NCBI GenBank assembly: GCA_937919945.1
Contig: CALESY010000114.1
Location: 1-30,822, forward strand
Direction of reading: 5' to 3'
DNA length: 30,822 nt
Source of the DNA: an uncultured Chitinophagaceae bacterium
GTDB taxonomy: Bacteria; Bacteroidota; Bacteroidia; Chitinophagales; Chitinophagaceae
A program made the position numbers and the translations under genes. Positions 8,707 through 16,557 of this stretch are shown piece after piece; within the stretch, counting starts at the first letter, position 1, and each line of letters opens with the position of its first letter. The notes beneath the pieces are model-generated. The model searched no databases. It saw only the letters and a list, made by a program, of their open reading frames with translations, and was not told the DNA's origin.

Positions 8707-9231
8707 TTAATACCTGTCTTTGATATTTGCTACCTGCTCTCCTTTATTCACTATACCTTGCCTGTAAAGTTCTTCCATAAAGACAGTTAATTCATCTGCA
8801 CGTTGTGTGCCTAACAGAAAGCGATCACCATTTTTCAATACAAGTTGCAATCCCTTACTGCCAGCTACGTTGTATGCATAATTTTTACTTTTAAAACCTT
8901 TACGCAATCCCCATCCACCATACTCCGTTAAGGGGTTATACTTTCTTACATAAGCCGCTGTAACATCAGCCCAGGCTAAGTGTTTAGTTTTTATAAGCGG
9001 GTAGAAACGATAAGTTATGCCAGTATTATCTATGGTATATGTAAGGCGTAGCTGCCACAAAAAAAACAATACAAGCATGGGTATAATAGAAAAAACAAAG
9101 CCGTATTTAAACTCCGATGTATTGTCTGTTTTGTAAGTATATACAAATTCAAACATCAACAATGCAGCGGTTATTGGTATTACCAACCATATATACCACT
9201 GGCGAAATTTTTGTACTTCGGTGTATTGCAT
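8707..9231 (-). CDS. DUF6141-like two-TM membrane protein (PH-like domain)
   Basis: A 174-residue protein. Two membrane segments lie at ~13-32 (WLVIPITAALLMFEFVY) and ~42-60 (YGFVFSIIPMLVLFFLW). The cytosolic part has the beta pattern of a bacterial PH-like domain (YTIDNTGITYRFYPL ... HLAWADVTAAYVR) and the conserved signature YNPLTEYGGWGLRKG ... YNVAGSKGLQLVLKNG ... LLGTQRADEL, which I recognise as typical of the DUF6141 family. The function of that family is unknown. The ATG at 9231 is followed by a short polar N-terminus before TM1. It probably heads a two-gene unit with the VOC gene. Confidence 0.75.
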   Translation of the reverse strand: MQYTEVQKFRQWYIWLVIPITAALLMFEFVYTYKTDNTSEFKYGFVFSIIPMLVLFFLWQLRLTYTIDNTGITYRFYPLIKTKHLAWADVTAAYVRKYNPLTEYGGWGLRKGFKSKNYAYNVAGSKGLQLVLKNGDRFLLGTQRADELTVFMEELYRQGIVNKGEQVANIKDRY

Positions 9232-9479
9232 TTTCGTAAAGTTAAAGAATGATTGTACTACTAATTTTGCAACTCCCTAAGAAATTCTTATTTTCACTTT
9301 ATGCAATGATTCACATCGCTCAGGTATAATTCACCTGTAGCTTCCTTTTCTTAGCTTTCATACCTACGGTTACAAAACCGCTAGTGTGATTCTGCTTTTT
9401 TCTCTATCATATACATTATGCAATAGCTGTAAGGCTATTTGTATTTGTATGCATTTTATTACAACATAAATATTTAACA

Positions 9480-9929
9480 ATGAGTAACATACGAATAGAA
9501 TATATAAACAACGAACAACTGCTATCTGCTTGTGCAGAATTGCTGACACAAGCATACAATGCACCGCCATGGAACGATAACTGGACTACGGCTAAAGCAT
9601 TGGAAAAGCTAACCTGCTTTTACAATTCTCCAAGACACCTTGGCATAATGGTGTATGACGGAGAAGTATTGCTGGGTTGTTGTGTAGGTAATGTAGAACC
9701 ATACTATACAGGCGACTACTTTTACCTGAAAGAGATGTTTGTGCCAGCCGCCAAACAACGAAATGGTACCGGAGCAATATTGATGCAGGCATTGAAAGAA
9801 CAACTTACAGCAATGGGTATCGGTACTATCATATTGTTTACGGGTGCAGACTTCTTCCCGTTCACATTCTACCGAAAACATGGCTTTGATGTGATGCAGG
9901 GCATGTGTATGATGCACTACAACAGTTGA
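9480..9929 (+). CDS. GNAT-family N-acetyltransferase
   Basis: A 149-residue single-domain acetyltransferase. The central strand and motif A region read YFYLKEMFVPAAKQRNGTGAILMQALKEQL, with the acetyl-CoA pyrophosphate-binding turn QRNGTG at about residues 97-102. The C-terminal FTFYRKHGFDV is the usual GNAT end. The N-terminal part (NAPPWNDNWT) resembles the aminoglycoside/peptide-type GNATs, but the substrate cannot be deduced. The ATG at 9480 follows an A/T-rich leader with no Shine-Dalgarno. The 248 bp upstream hold no other gene and contain its promoter region. Confidence 0.88.
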   Translation: MSNIRIEYINNEQLLSACAELLTQAYNAPPWNDNWTTAKALEKLTCFYNSPRHLGIMVYDGEVLLGCCVGNVEPYYTGDYFYLKEMFVPAAKQRNGTGAILMQALKEQLTAMGIGTIILFTGADFFPFTFYRKHGFDVMQGMCMMHYNS

Positions 9930-9943
9930 AGCTCATATCTATG

Positions 9944-9979
9944 ATAAAAAAAAGCCACCTGTAATACACAGGTGGCTTT
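9944..9979. terminator. Strong bidirectional terminator
   Basis: Perfect 12-bp inverted repeat AAAGCCACCTGT (9951-9962) / ACAGGTGGCTTT (9968-9979) with a 5-nt loop. On the minus strand it is followed by an unbroken run of eight T (9953-9946), so it mainly terminates the ileS-DksA operon; it also ends the GNAT gene. Confidence 0.88.
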
Positions 9980-10006
9980 CTTAATATACTCAGTACTTTA
10001 TTATAA

Positions 10007-11224
10007 TTACTTCTTGCTCATCACATTCTTAGCTTCGATGCTCAGCGTAGCATGTGGTACTGCACGCAGCCGGGCTTTGTCTATCAGCTTACCTGTTACA
10101 CGGCATATACCGTATGTTTTGTTTTCGATGCGTATCAATGCTTTTTCCAGGTGGTTGATGAACTGTATCTGGCGACTGGCAAGCTGTGCAAGCTGTTCGC
10201 GCTCCATAGCACCACTACCGTCTTCCATATTCATGTAGCGGTTTTCGGTATCTTCCGTACCAGCTTCATCTTTACGTGTTATCAATCCCTGCTGATACGT
10301 TAACTCTTTACGTGCTTTATCGAGGCGTGCTATGATAAGCTCTCTGAATTCATTCAGTTCTTCATCGCTGTAGCGATATACTGGTCCTTGCATTTGTATT
10401 GGTTCGTCTAATATGGAACGTGTAAATTCCGGTTGGTAATTAATCATTGTTTTGCCCGCTTCGTCTTTCTGCTTGGCTTTATTTTCAAGACGGCGATGCG
10501 CTACTATCACGTTGGGCTTCTTCTCAGCTTTAGCTACCGGTGTTGCCTGCTTTGTAGGCGAAGACGGCATAGCTGCTGATGCAGATGCAGAAACAGGACG
10601 GCCCGGTAATGCACCTTTAGCAAACGTGGTAACTGTTTTGGTAATATGGTGTGCTTGTTTTGATGAAGCCTTTTTAGCAGATGCTTTTTTCTCTGCAGGT
10701 GCAGGTGCTGCTTTAGGAGCAGGTGCCGACTTTTTAGCTTCTACCTTAGGAGCAGGTGCCGGTTTCTTAGCTGCTGCTTTTGGTGCAGGTGCTGCCTTCT
10801 TGGCTGCAGCCTTAGGTGCCGGTGCTGCTTTTTTAGCAGCAGGCTTTGGAGCCGGTGCAGCTTTCTTAGCAGGTGCTGCCTTCTTCGCCGGTGTTTTTGC
10901 TACTGGCTTTTTAGTCGTTGCTGTTGTCTTTTTCAATTGGTTAGTTTTTTTCGAGTCCACTTTTTTAGTGGCTGCTACCTTCTTCGCCGGTGCTTTTTTT
11001 ACGGGCGTTGCCTTTTTCACAGGTTTCGCTTTAGCAGAGGTGGCTTTTTTAGGCGCAGCCTTTTTCACGGCAGCTTTAGGGGCTGCTTTCTTCACAGGTT
11101 TCGCAGGCGTAGCCTTCTTACTTGTTGCCACAGTTTTTTTAGCCGGCACTGCCTTTTTAGTGCCTTTGCTTGAAGCTGTTGTCTTTTTTGCTGGCTTGGC
11201 TGCCGGTTTTTTTTGTGTGGCCAT
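10007..11224 (-). CDS. DksA/TraR-family protein with histone H1-like basic tail
   Basis: A 405-residue chimera. Residues 1-~190 are almost only K, A, P, T and S (AKKPVAK and AAPAPK types), like histone H1 or Hc1 tails, with an 11-residue tandem repeat (AAPAPKAAAKK type) at ~122-176. Residues ~283-400 are a DksA-like domain: the coiled-coil stretch SDEELNEFRELIIARLDKAR, then LAQLASRQIQFINHLEKALIRIENKTYGIC and RLRAVPHATLSIEAKN. DksA acts in the RNA polymerase secondary channel; here the zinc cysteines are reduced to one (YGICRVTG), as I remember for other Bacteroidota DksA proteins. The basic tail should bind DNA or RNA. It starts 9 bp after the ileS stop, so it is cotranscribed with ileS, and ends at a strong terminator. 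Tail fusion to a DksA domain is known from Chitinophagaceae-type genomes as far as I recall. Confidence 0.88.
   Translation of the reverse strand: MATQKKPAAKPAKKTTASSKGTKKAVPAKKTVATSKKATPAKPVKKAAPKAAVKKAAPKKATSAKAKPVKKATPVKKAPAKKVAATKKVDSKKTNQLKKTTATTKKPVAKTPAKKAAPAKKAAPAPKPAAKKAAPAPKAAAKKAAPAPKAAAKKPAPAPKVEAKKSAPAPKAAPAPAEKKASAKKASSKQAHHITKTVTTFAKGALPGRPVSASASAAMPSSPTKQATPVAKAEKKPNVIVAHRRLENKAKQKDEAGKTMINYQPEFTRSILDEPIQMQGPVYRYSDEELNEFRELIIARLDKARKELTYQQGLITRKDEAGTEDTENRYMNMEDGSGAMEREQLAQLASRQIQFINHLEKALIRIENKTYGICRVTGKLIDKARLRAVPHATLSIEAKNVMSKK
10694..10882 (-). repeat. 33-bp coding tandem repeat (11-residue KAP repeat)
   Basis: Within the DksA-like gene, about five imperfect 33-bp units encode the AAPAPKAAAKK type of repeat. 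Units vary at the PA/VE/SA positions. It is a likely site of length variation by slippage or recombination. Confidence 0.75.
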
Positions 11225-11233
11225 AGCGCGTTA

Positions 11234-14200
11234 CTATTTTTTAGTTATTAACACTTTAAGTATTGCTTCATTTACCTCAATTTCCGTACCTGACGAAACT
11301 TGCGGGACAATCTCCAATCTATCTGCCAAAATTTCGGTGCAAATATAATCACTGAAATTTAATATGGCTGATTTTAATGGCTCGTGTTCCTCTACGCTGA
11401 CTGCTATTCTATCTGTAAGTTCTAAACCTGTTTCTTTACGAATTTTTTGTATACGATTTACTAATTCCCTTGCATTACCCTCGTCTTGCAACTGCGGGGT
11501 AACGGTAATATCCAATGCTACGGTCAGGGTATCTTTATTAGCTACGCTCCAACCCGGTATGTCTTCTGCTATTATATCTACGTCTTCTCTTACTATATCT
11601 ATTGTCTCGCCATCTACCGTCAGGGTATAACCACCATCTTTTTCCAAAGCGCTTATCTGTTGTTGGTCCATAGTGCCTATCGTGGCAGCTACTGCCTTCA
11701 TCTTAGCACCCATTTTAGCCCCCAACGACTTAAAGTTTGGCTTTATCTTCTTTTTTATAAATCCTTCTGTATCAGTAAGGTATTCTATTTCTTTTACATT
11801 TACCTCGCCTTTTATCAGGTCTTCCACTTTCTGCACTTGCTCCTTCATGTGAGCATCCAGTACTGGTATCAAAACCTTCTGTAATGGCTGACGAACTTTG
11901 ATATTCATCTTCTTGCGAAGCGATAATACCAGCGATGATACATCTTGTGCCAAACGCATACGTTCTTCCAACTCGGTATCTATTACGTCTGTATTGGCAA
12001 CGGGGTAATCTGCCAGATGCACCGACTTGGCTTCGTAACGGTTGGTTATATTATTCAAGTTGCTATACAACCAATCGGCAAAGAATGGTGATATAGGTGC
12101 CATTAATAATGAGAGCGTTTCAAGACACTCATATAATGTTTGGTATGCACATATTTTATCATGTTCGTACTCCCCTTTCCAGAAACGGCGGCGGCACAGG
12201 CGTACATACCAGTTGCTCAACTGCTCGTCGAGGAAGGTTTCCATAGCCCTGCCTGCCTGGGTAGGTTCGTAATCGTTCATATAGGCGGTTACGTCCTTTA
12301 CCAGTGTGTTGAGCGATGACAATATCCACCTGTCTATCTCAGGGCGTTGCTCTACAGGCACATAGCCTTCTTTGAAGCTAAAGCCATCTACATTGGCATA
12401 GAGCGCGAAGAACTGATAGGTGTTATACAATGTACCAAAGTACTTCCGCTGAACCTCTTTAATACCTTCTAAATCAAAGCGTAAGCTATCCCACGGACTT
12501 GCGTTGGTTATCAGGTACCAACGGGTAGCATCTGCACTGTATTTCTCTATGGTATCGAACGGATTGATGACATTGCCGAGGCGTTTGCTCATCTTATTAC
12601 CGTTCTTATCCAGTACCAGCCCGTTGCTTACTACCGTCTTATAAGCCACATTATCAAACAACATAACACCCAGCGCATGGAGGGTATAAAACCACCCACG
12701 TGTCTGGTCTACCCCTTCGGCTATAAAGTCGGCAGGGAAGTTATTAGTCAATGTCCTTTCAGCTTTATCCTCAAACGGATAGTGCAACTGTGCATAAGGC
12801 ATAGCCCCACTGTCAAACCAAACATCTATCAGGTCCGGCTCACGCATCATGGGCTTCCCGCTATCGCTTACCAATACTATCTGGTCAACAAAGGGCTTGT
12901 GCAGGTCTTGTGTTACACTTTCAATATCCTGATTGATATTCAATGACTTATTAGCCCTACTTATCTCATCTCTTAGTTCTTCAAGGCTGCCTATTACTCG
13001 TATTTCGCTGCCATCTTCGGTAGCCCATACTGGTAGTGGTGTACCCCAATAACGGCTGCGGCTCAGGTTCCAGTCCACCATATTCTCCAGCCAGTTGCCA
13101 AACCTGCCCTCGCCTGTAGCCTTTGGCTTCCAGTTGATGGTTTTGTTCAGCTCTATCATCCTGTCCTTCACAGCGGTGGTTTTGATAAACCATGCATCGA
13201 GCGGATAATATATAACAGGCTTATCGGTACGCCAGCAATGCGGATAGGTATGTTCGTACTTCTCTACCTTGAAAGCCTTACCGTTTTTCTTTAATATATC
13301 TACGGCTATGATAACGTCCGTATCCTGCCAGTCAGGATTGTCTTTATAATTTTTTACATACCTGCCACTCAGCTCGCCCAGATAATCGAGGAATTTACCC
13401 TCTTTATCTACCAGCGTCAGTATGCCTATATTATTCTTTTTACCTACACGATAGTCGTCTGCACCAAAAGCGGGAGCCGTGTGTACGATACCCGTACCAT
13501 CTTCGGTCGTTACAAAGTCGCCCGTGATAACACGCCAAGGGTCGCCACCTGCTATTTCGGCAGTGTTACCCTCGTATGGCAATAATTGCTCATAACGGCA
13601 ACCTTCTATGTCTTTGCCTTTGAATTCTTTTATGATAGCCCAAGGCAGCAATTTGGTATCTGCACCGTAGCCTGCAAAGTCGCCATTCTCCCCTTCGGGT
13701 TTGAAGTATTTGCCCAACAGTGCCTTTGCCAATACTACATTGATAGGCTGATGTGTATATGGATTAAAGGTCTTAACCAACACATAATCAATCTTCTCAC
13801 CTACCGTCAAGCCGCAGTTGCTTGGTAAGGTCCACGGGGTGGTCGTCCATGCGAGGAAGTGAACAGGTGTACCTGCCGATGCCTCGAACAAAAACTCCGA
13901 CTGTGCATTGCGGATGGCATTAAACATCGCTACGCAGGTAGTATCTTTTACATCCTTGTACGTACCGGGTTGGTTCAGCTCGTGGCTGCTTAAACCAGTA
14001 CCAGCCGCAGGGCTGTAGGGCTGTATGCTGACGCTCTTGTACAGATACCCCTTTTCGTGCAGGGTTTTGATAGCCCACCACAGGGTTTCTATATATTTAT
14101 TATCGAAGGTGATGTAGGGATTGCCCATATCCACCCAATAACCCATTTTTTCGGTAATGTCTTCCCACTCCTTTTTATAACGCATCACTGCCTCGCGGCA

Positions 14201-14563
14201 TTTTTGGTTATAATCCTCTACGCTTATCTTTTTACCTATATCTTCTTTGGTGATGCCCAGTTCTTTTTCCACCCCCAGTTCTACAGGCAGGCCGTGTGTG
14301 TCCCACCCTGCTTTGCGGTGTACCTGATAGCCCTGCATGGTTTTGTAGCGGCATACAAGGTCTTTGAGGGTGCGGCTGATGACGTGGTGGATGCCCGGCA
14401 TACCGTTGGCACTTGGCGGACCTTCATAAAACACGAAGGGTTGCGCACCATTGCGCCCGTCAACACTCTTATTAAATGTATCGTTATCCTTCCACAGGCG
14501 CAGTATTTCCTGCTCTATAGAGGGCATGTTTAAACCTTTGTATTCTACGTACCTGTCAGCCAT
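11234..14563 (-). CDS. ileS: Isoleucine--tRNA ligase (type-2-like, altered HIGH motif)
   Basis: A 1109-residue class I synthetase that charges tRNA-Ile and edits valine. The Rossmann active site starts at FYEGPPSANGMPGIHHV; the signature HIGH motif is replaced by GIHH at residues 57-60. The CP1 editing domain follows (TTTPWTLPSNCGLTVG, then DGTGIVHTAPAFGADD). The KMSKS loop is NKMSKRLGN. After it come the anticodon-binding helices and a C-terminal extension typical of the eukaryote-like type 2 enzymes rather than a zinc-finger type 1 end. The ATG at 14563 gives MADRYVEYKGLNMPSIEQEI, the usual N-terminus. It is followed by the DksA-like gene after 9 bp. A TAATTTCG box (14646-14639) is a weak -7 candidate, and the leader has a GCTAAC/GTTAGC hairpin at 14594-14613. 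Confidence 0.97.
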   Translation of the reverse strand: MADRYVEYKGLNMPSIEQEILRLWKDNDTFNKSVDGRNGAQPFVFYEGPPSANGMPGIHHVISRTLKDLVCRYKTMQGYQVHRKAGWDTHGLPVELGVEKELGITKEDIGKKISVEDYNQKCREAVMRYKKEWEDITEKMGYWVDMGNPYITFDNKYIETLWWAIKTLHEKGYLYKSVSIQPYSPAAGTGLSSHELNQPGTYKDVKDTTCVAMFNAIRNAQSEFLFEASAGTPVHFLAWTTTPWTLPSNCGLTVGEKIDYVLVKTFNPYTHQPINVVLAKALLGKYFKPEGENGDFAGYGADTKLLPWAIIKEFKGKDIEGCRYEQLLPYEGNTAEIAGGDPWRVITGDFVTTEDGTGIVHTAPAFGADDYRVGKKNNIGILTLVDKEGKFLDYLGELSGRYVKNYKDNPDWQDTDVIIAVDILKKNGKAFKVEKYEHTYPHCWRTDKPVIYYPLDAWFIKTTAVKDRMIELNKTINWKPKATGEGRFGNWLENMVDWNLSRSRYWGTPLPVWATEDGSEIRVIGSLEELRDEISRANKSLNINQDIESVTQDLHKPFVDQIVLVSDSGKPMMREPDLIDVWFDSGAMPYAQLHYPFEDKAERTLTNNFPADFIAEGVDQTRGWFYTLHALGVMLFDNVAYKTVVSNGLVLDKNGNKMSKRLGNVINPFDTIEKYSADATRWYLITNASPWDSLRFDLEGIKEVQRKYFGTLYNTYQFFALYANVDGFSFKEGYVPVEQRPEIDRWILSSLNTLVKDVTAYMNDYEPTQAGRAMETFLDEQLSNWYVRLCRRRFWKGEYEHDKICAYQTLYECLETLSLLMAPISPFFADWLYSNLNNITNRYEAKSVHLADYPVANTDVIDTELEERMRLAQDVSSLVLSLRKKMNIKVRQPLQKVLIPVLDAHMKEQVQKVEDLIKGEVNVKEIEYLTDTEGFIKKKIKPNFKSLGAKMGAKMKAVAATIGTMDQQQISALEKDGGYTLTVDGETIDIVREDVDIIAEDIPGWSVANKDTLTVALDITVTPQLQDEGNARELVNRIQKIRKETGLELTDRIAVSVEEHEPLKSAILNFSDYICTEILADRLEIVPQVSSGTEIEVNEAILKVLITKK

Positions 14564-14726
14564 TGGTTAATTCAAAAATCATAAAGCCGTGTAGCTAACA
14601 GAGAACAGTTAGCCTCAACTTACTGAAAAAATAAGCTGCGAAATTAGGGTAATTTTTTGTGATTTGATATGTATATAAGGGATTGGTATGTGTTGGGTGG
14701 GTAATAATGGAAACAACCTCCACTCC
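14564..14726. other. Non-coding: ileS leader and spacer
   Basis: No gene is seen. It holds the ileS 5' leader, with a 6-bp hairpin (GCTAAC 14594-14599, GTTAGC 14608-14613, 8-nt loop) and a possible TAATTTCG -7 box on the minus strand, and then the start of the accessory island. Confidence 0.5.
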
Positions 14727-14974
14727 CGTCATGGCGAGGTACGTGGCAATCTCACGGAATGAGGGCTTTCTCTATACAAGTGTTTTGCTACGCTGCTTTG
14801 CCTACGCTTCCTTTACTTTCTTTTGCGGAAAAGAAAGTAAAACAAAGACCGCGAAGCAGTATGAATACCAATAAAAAGACAAATATGAAATGAATAAAAG
14901 CCGTCGGGCATTAAAGACTGCCTAATGCCCGATTGCTACCCTGATGCAACTCCATTACTACTGTGCTGCCAAGC
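14727..14974 (+). repeat. Left long inverted repeat with two hairpins
   Basis: It matches the reverse complement of 19647-19894. In the best block (14881-14940) 56 of 60 bases agree; the outer ~75 bp are more diverged. Hairpin 1 is TTTACTTTCTTTT (14812-14824) with AAAAGAAAGTAAA (14829-14841), 13 bp perfect. Hairpin 2 is TCGGGCATTA (14904-14913) with TAATGCCCGA (14923-14932), 10 bp perfect. The outermost part (GTCATGGCGAGG...CAATCTCAC) belongs to the same extragenic repeat family seen at 17719, 17880 and 19868. Confidence 0.85.
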
Positions 14975-15179
14975 ATAGGGCTTCGATGGTTTAGGTTGGC
15001 TTTGCTTCGTACCACGCCACTACGACTAATAAGTTAAAAATTTTCTTTCCTTGCCCTGACTGCATTACAACGTTTTTTGTTGTATGATTGTATAATTGCT
15101 GTACAAATGTTCAATAATTGTACGTAATATTGTGGCAGAAATTCTAAACTCGAATACCTAAGTACTAAGCGCGCAAAAG

Positions 15180-15252
15180 TATTAGCATTTCGATATTAGC
15201 TATTCGGATTTCTCTCAAGGGTACATGCACCCTTTAAAACATAGCATTTTCG
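15180..15252 (+). promoter_or_regulatory. Iteron-like direct repeats and palindrome upstream of the ATPase gene
   Basis: TATTAGCATTTCGA (15180-15193) is immediately followed by TATTAGCTATTCGG (15194-15207), and a third relative ATAGCATTTTCG occurs at 15241-15252. Between them lies the palindrome AAGGGT-acatgc-ACCCTT (15217-15234). The rest of 14975-15325 holds no gene that I can see. Such an arrangement before a replication-type ATPase would suit an operator or origin; no -33/-7 pair is clear. Confidence 0.4.
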
Positions 15253-15325
15253 CAGGCAACAGCTACGTTGCAGTTTTTCACTATTCTTTTTTTAACCGTA
15301 AACTTTTTTAAAAATCCATACAGAT

Positions 15326-16375
15326 ATGGAACACCAAAACCAACAACAGCCCCCAAGCGGGCAAGCCATGAAAGACGCTATACTGGCGGAGTATAACGAG
15401 ATAATGAACCAGCCACCCGATACGGGTATGTTCATCGTAAAGACGGCCAACAAATGGATGTACGAAGCCAGCCTGCGCCCCATACCGCAAATGCTTTTTG
15501 ACGAGCTGTGGTACGAGGGCGAACTGTGCATATTGTTTGCAGATACCAACACGGGCAAGAGCATACTGGCGGTGCAGATAGCAGACAGCATCAGCCGTGG
15601 TATGCCCATAGAGGGCTTTATGATGACGGCAGACAGGCAGCCCGTTATTTACTTCGACTTCGAGTTGTTTGACAAACAGTTTGAACTGCGCTACAGTGTA
15701 GATTATCAGCACCACTACTCGTTTTCGCACAACATGCAGCGTGCCGAGATAGACCCCGAAATGGTTGTACCCGACGGGTATGAATACATGGAAGACTACC
15801 TGCACGATAGCATTGCCACTACGGTGATGACAACGGGTGCGAAGGTGTTGATTATTGACAATATTACATACTTGCGGCAAGAAACAGAGAAAGCCAAAGA
15901 TGCGCTGCCGCTGATGAAACACCTGAAAGAGCTGAAGAAACGCTACGGACTGAGCATACTGGCACTGGCACACACACCCAAGCGCGATGCCAGCAAACCC
16001 CTTACCCGCAATGACCTGCAGGGCAGCAAGATGCTGATGTCTTTTTGCGATAGCAGCTTTTGCATAGGCGAGAGTGCTACCGACCGCAGCCTGCGCTACC
16101 TGAAGCAGATAAAAACACGCTCCAAAGAGTTTCGCTACCACGAGCGCAACGTAGCCCTATGCCGTATAGAAAAGCCCTACAACTTTCTGCAATTCAAACT
16201 CACAGGCTTTGGAGATGAGGGGGAGCATTTGAAAGACAGCGAGGAGAGAGATAGAGAATGGCTGGTGAGAGAGGTGAAGCGATTGATAGATGACGAAGGC
16301 TACACGCAGAGGGATGTTGCTACAGAACTAAAGATAGGTTTAGGTTCTGTTAGCAGATACTACAATGCGGAATAA
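15326..16375 (+). CDS. RecA-like AAA ATPase (RepA-type) with C-terminal HTH
   Basis: A 349-residue protein. The P-loop ADTNTGKS is at residues 72-79 (Ala replaces the usual first Gly), Walker B is VLIIDNITYL at 174-183, and the sensor-like strand ILALAHTPKRD is at 211-221. This is the order found in RepA/DnaB-like hexameric helicases and AAA_25-type ATPases. Residues ~326-345 (YTQRDVATELKIGLGSVSRY) are a helix-turn-helix. The N-terminal ~50 residues are a polar lead. The likely role is loading or driving replication of the element, with the HTH binding element DNA; this is inference. The gene stop is followed at once by the GTTCCA arrays. The base composition is balanced, unlike the AT-rich gene downstream. 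The ATG at 15326 follows an A/T-rich leader without Shine-Dalgarno. Confidence 0.85.
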   Translation: MEHQNQQQPPSGQAMKDAILAEYNEIMNQPPDTGMFIVKTANKWMYEASLRPIPQMLFDELWYEGELCILFADTNTGKSILAVQIADSISRGMPIEGFMMTADRQPVIYFDFELFDKQFELRYSVDYQHHYSFSHNMQRAEIDPEMVVPDGYEYMEDYLHDSIATTVMTTGAKVLIIDNITYLRQETEKAKDALPLMKHLKELKKRYGLSILALAHTPKRDASKPLTRNDLQGSKMLMSFCDSSFCIGESATDRSLRYLKQIKTRSKEFRYHERNVALCRIEKPYNFLQFKLTGFGDEGEHLKDSEERDREWLVREVKRLIDDEGYTQRDVATELKIGLGSVSRYYNAE

Positions 16376-16376
16376 T

Positions 16377-16486
16377 GTTCCAATGTTCCAGATGTTCTAT
16401 CCCGTAAGATGGAACAAGTGGAACAAACACCTATTCTGTTCCAGATGTTCCAAGTGTTCTATTACTATTTATTGGAACAATGGAAC
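16377..16486 (+). repeat. Left palindromic GTTCCA/TGGAAC array (two units)
   Basis: Unit 1 (16377-16424): GTTCCA at 16377 and 16385, GTTCTA at 16394, then inverted TGGAAC at 16410 and 16419. Unit 2 (16438-16486): GTTCCA at 16438 and 16447, GTTCTA at 16456, then TGGAAC at 16473 and 16481. Half-sites recur every 8-9 bp and each unit can fold as one long hairpin. The array begins 2 bp after the ATPase stop codon. It is not a CRISPR: there are no unique spacers of constant size. Confidence 0.85.
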
Positions 16487-16557
16487 AGACAATAAGTAGG
16501 TACTACTATTAATAGTAGCATGAATATTATATGTATTTTAGTGTATAAATTGTAGAA

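Noticed and set aside
10452..11348. 298-residue plus-strand frame rich in A, F, G and L
   Set aside because: Antisense shadow of the K/A/P-rich DksA-like gene; low-complexity composition comes from the opposite strand.
14564..14646. T-box riboswitch before ileS
   Set aside because: Only a short 6-bp hairpin; no T-box sequence or terminator/antiterminator pair, and T-boxes are not expected in this phylum.
15308..16141. 277-residue minus-strand frame
   Set aside because: Shadow of the ATPase gene, which has clear Walker motifs in the plus frame.
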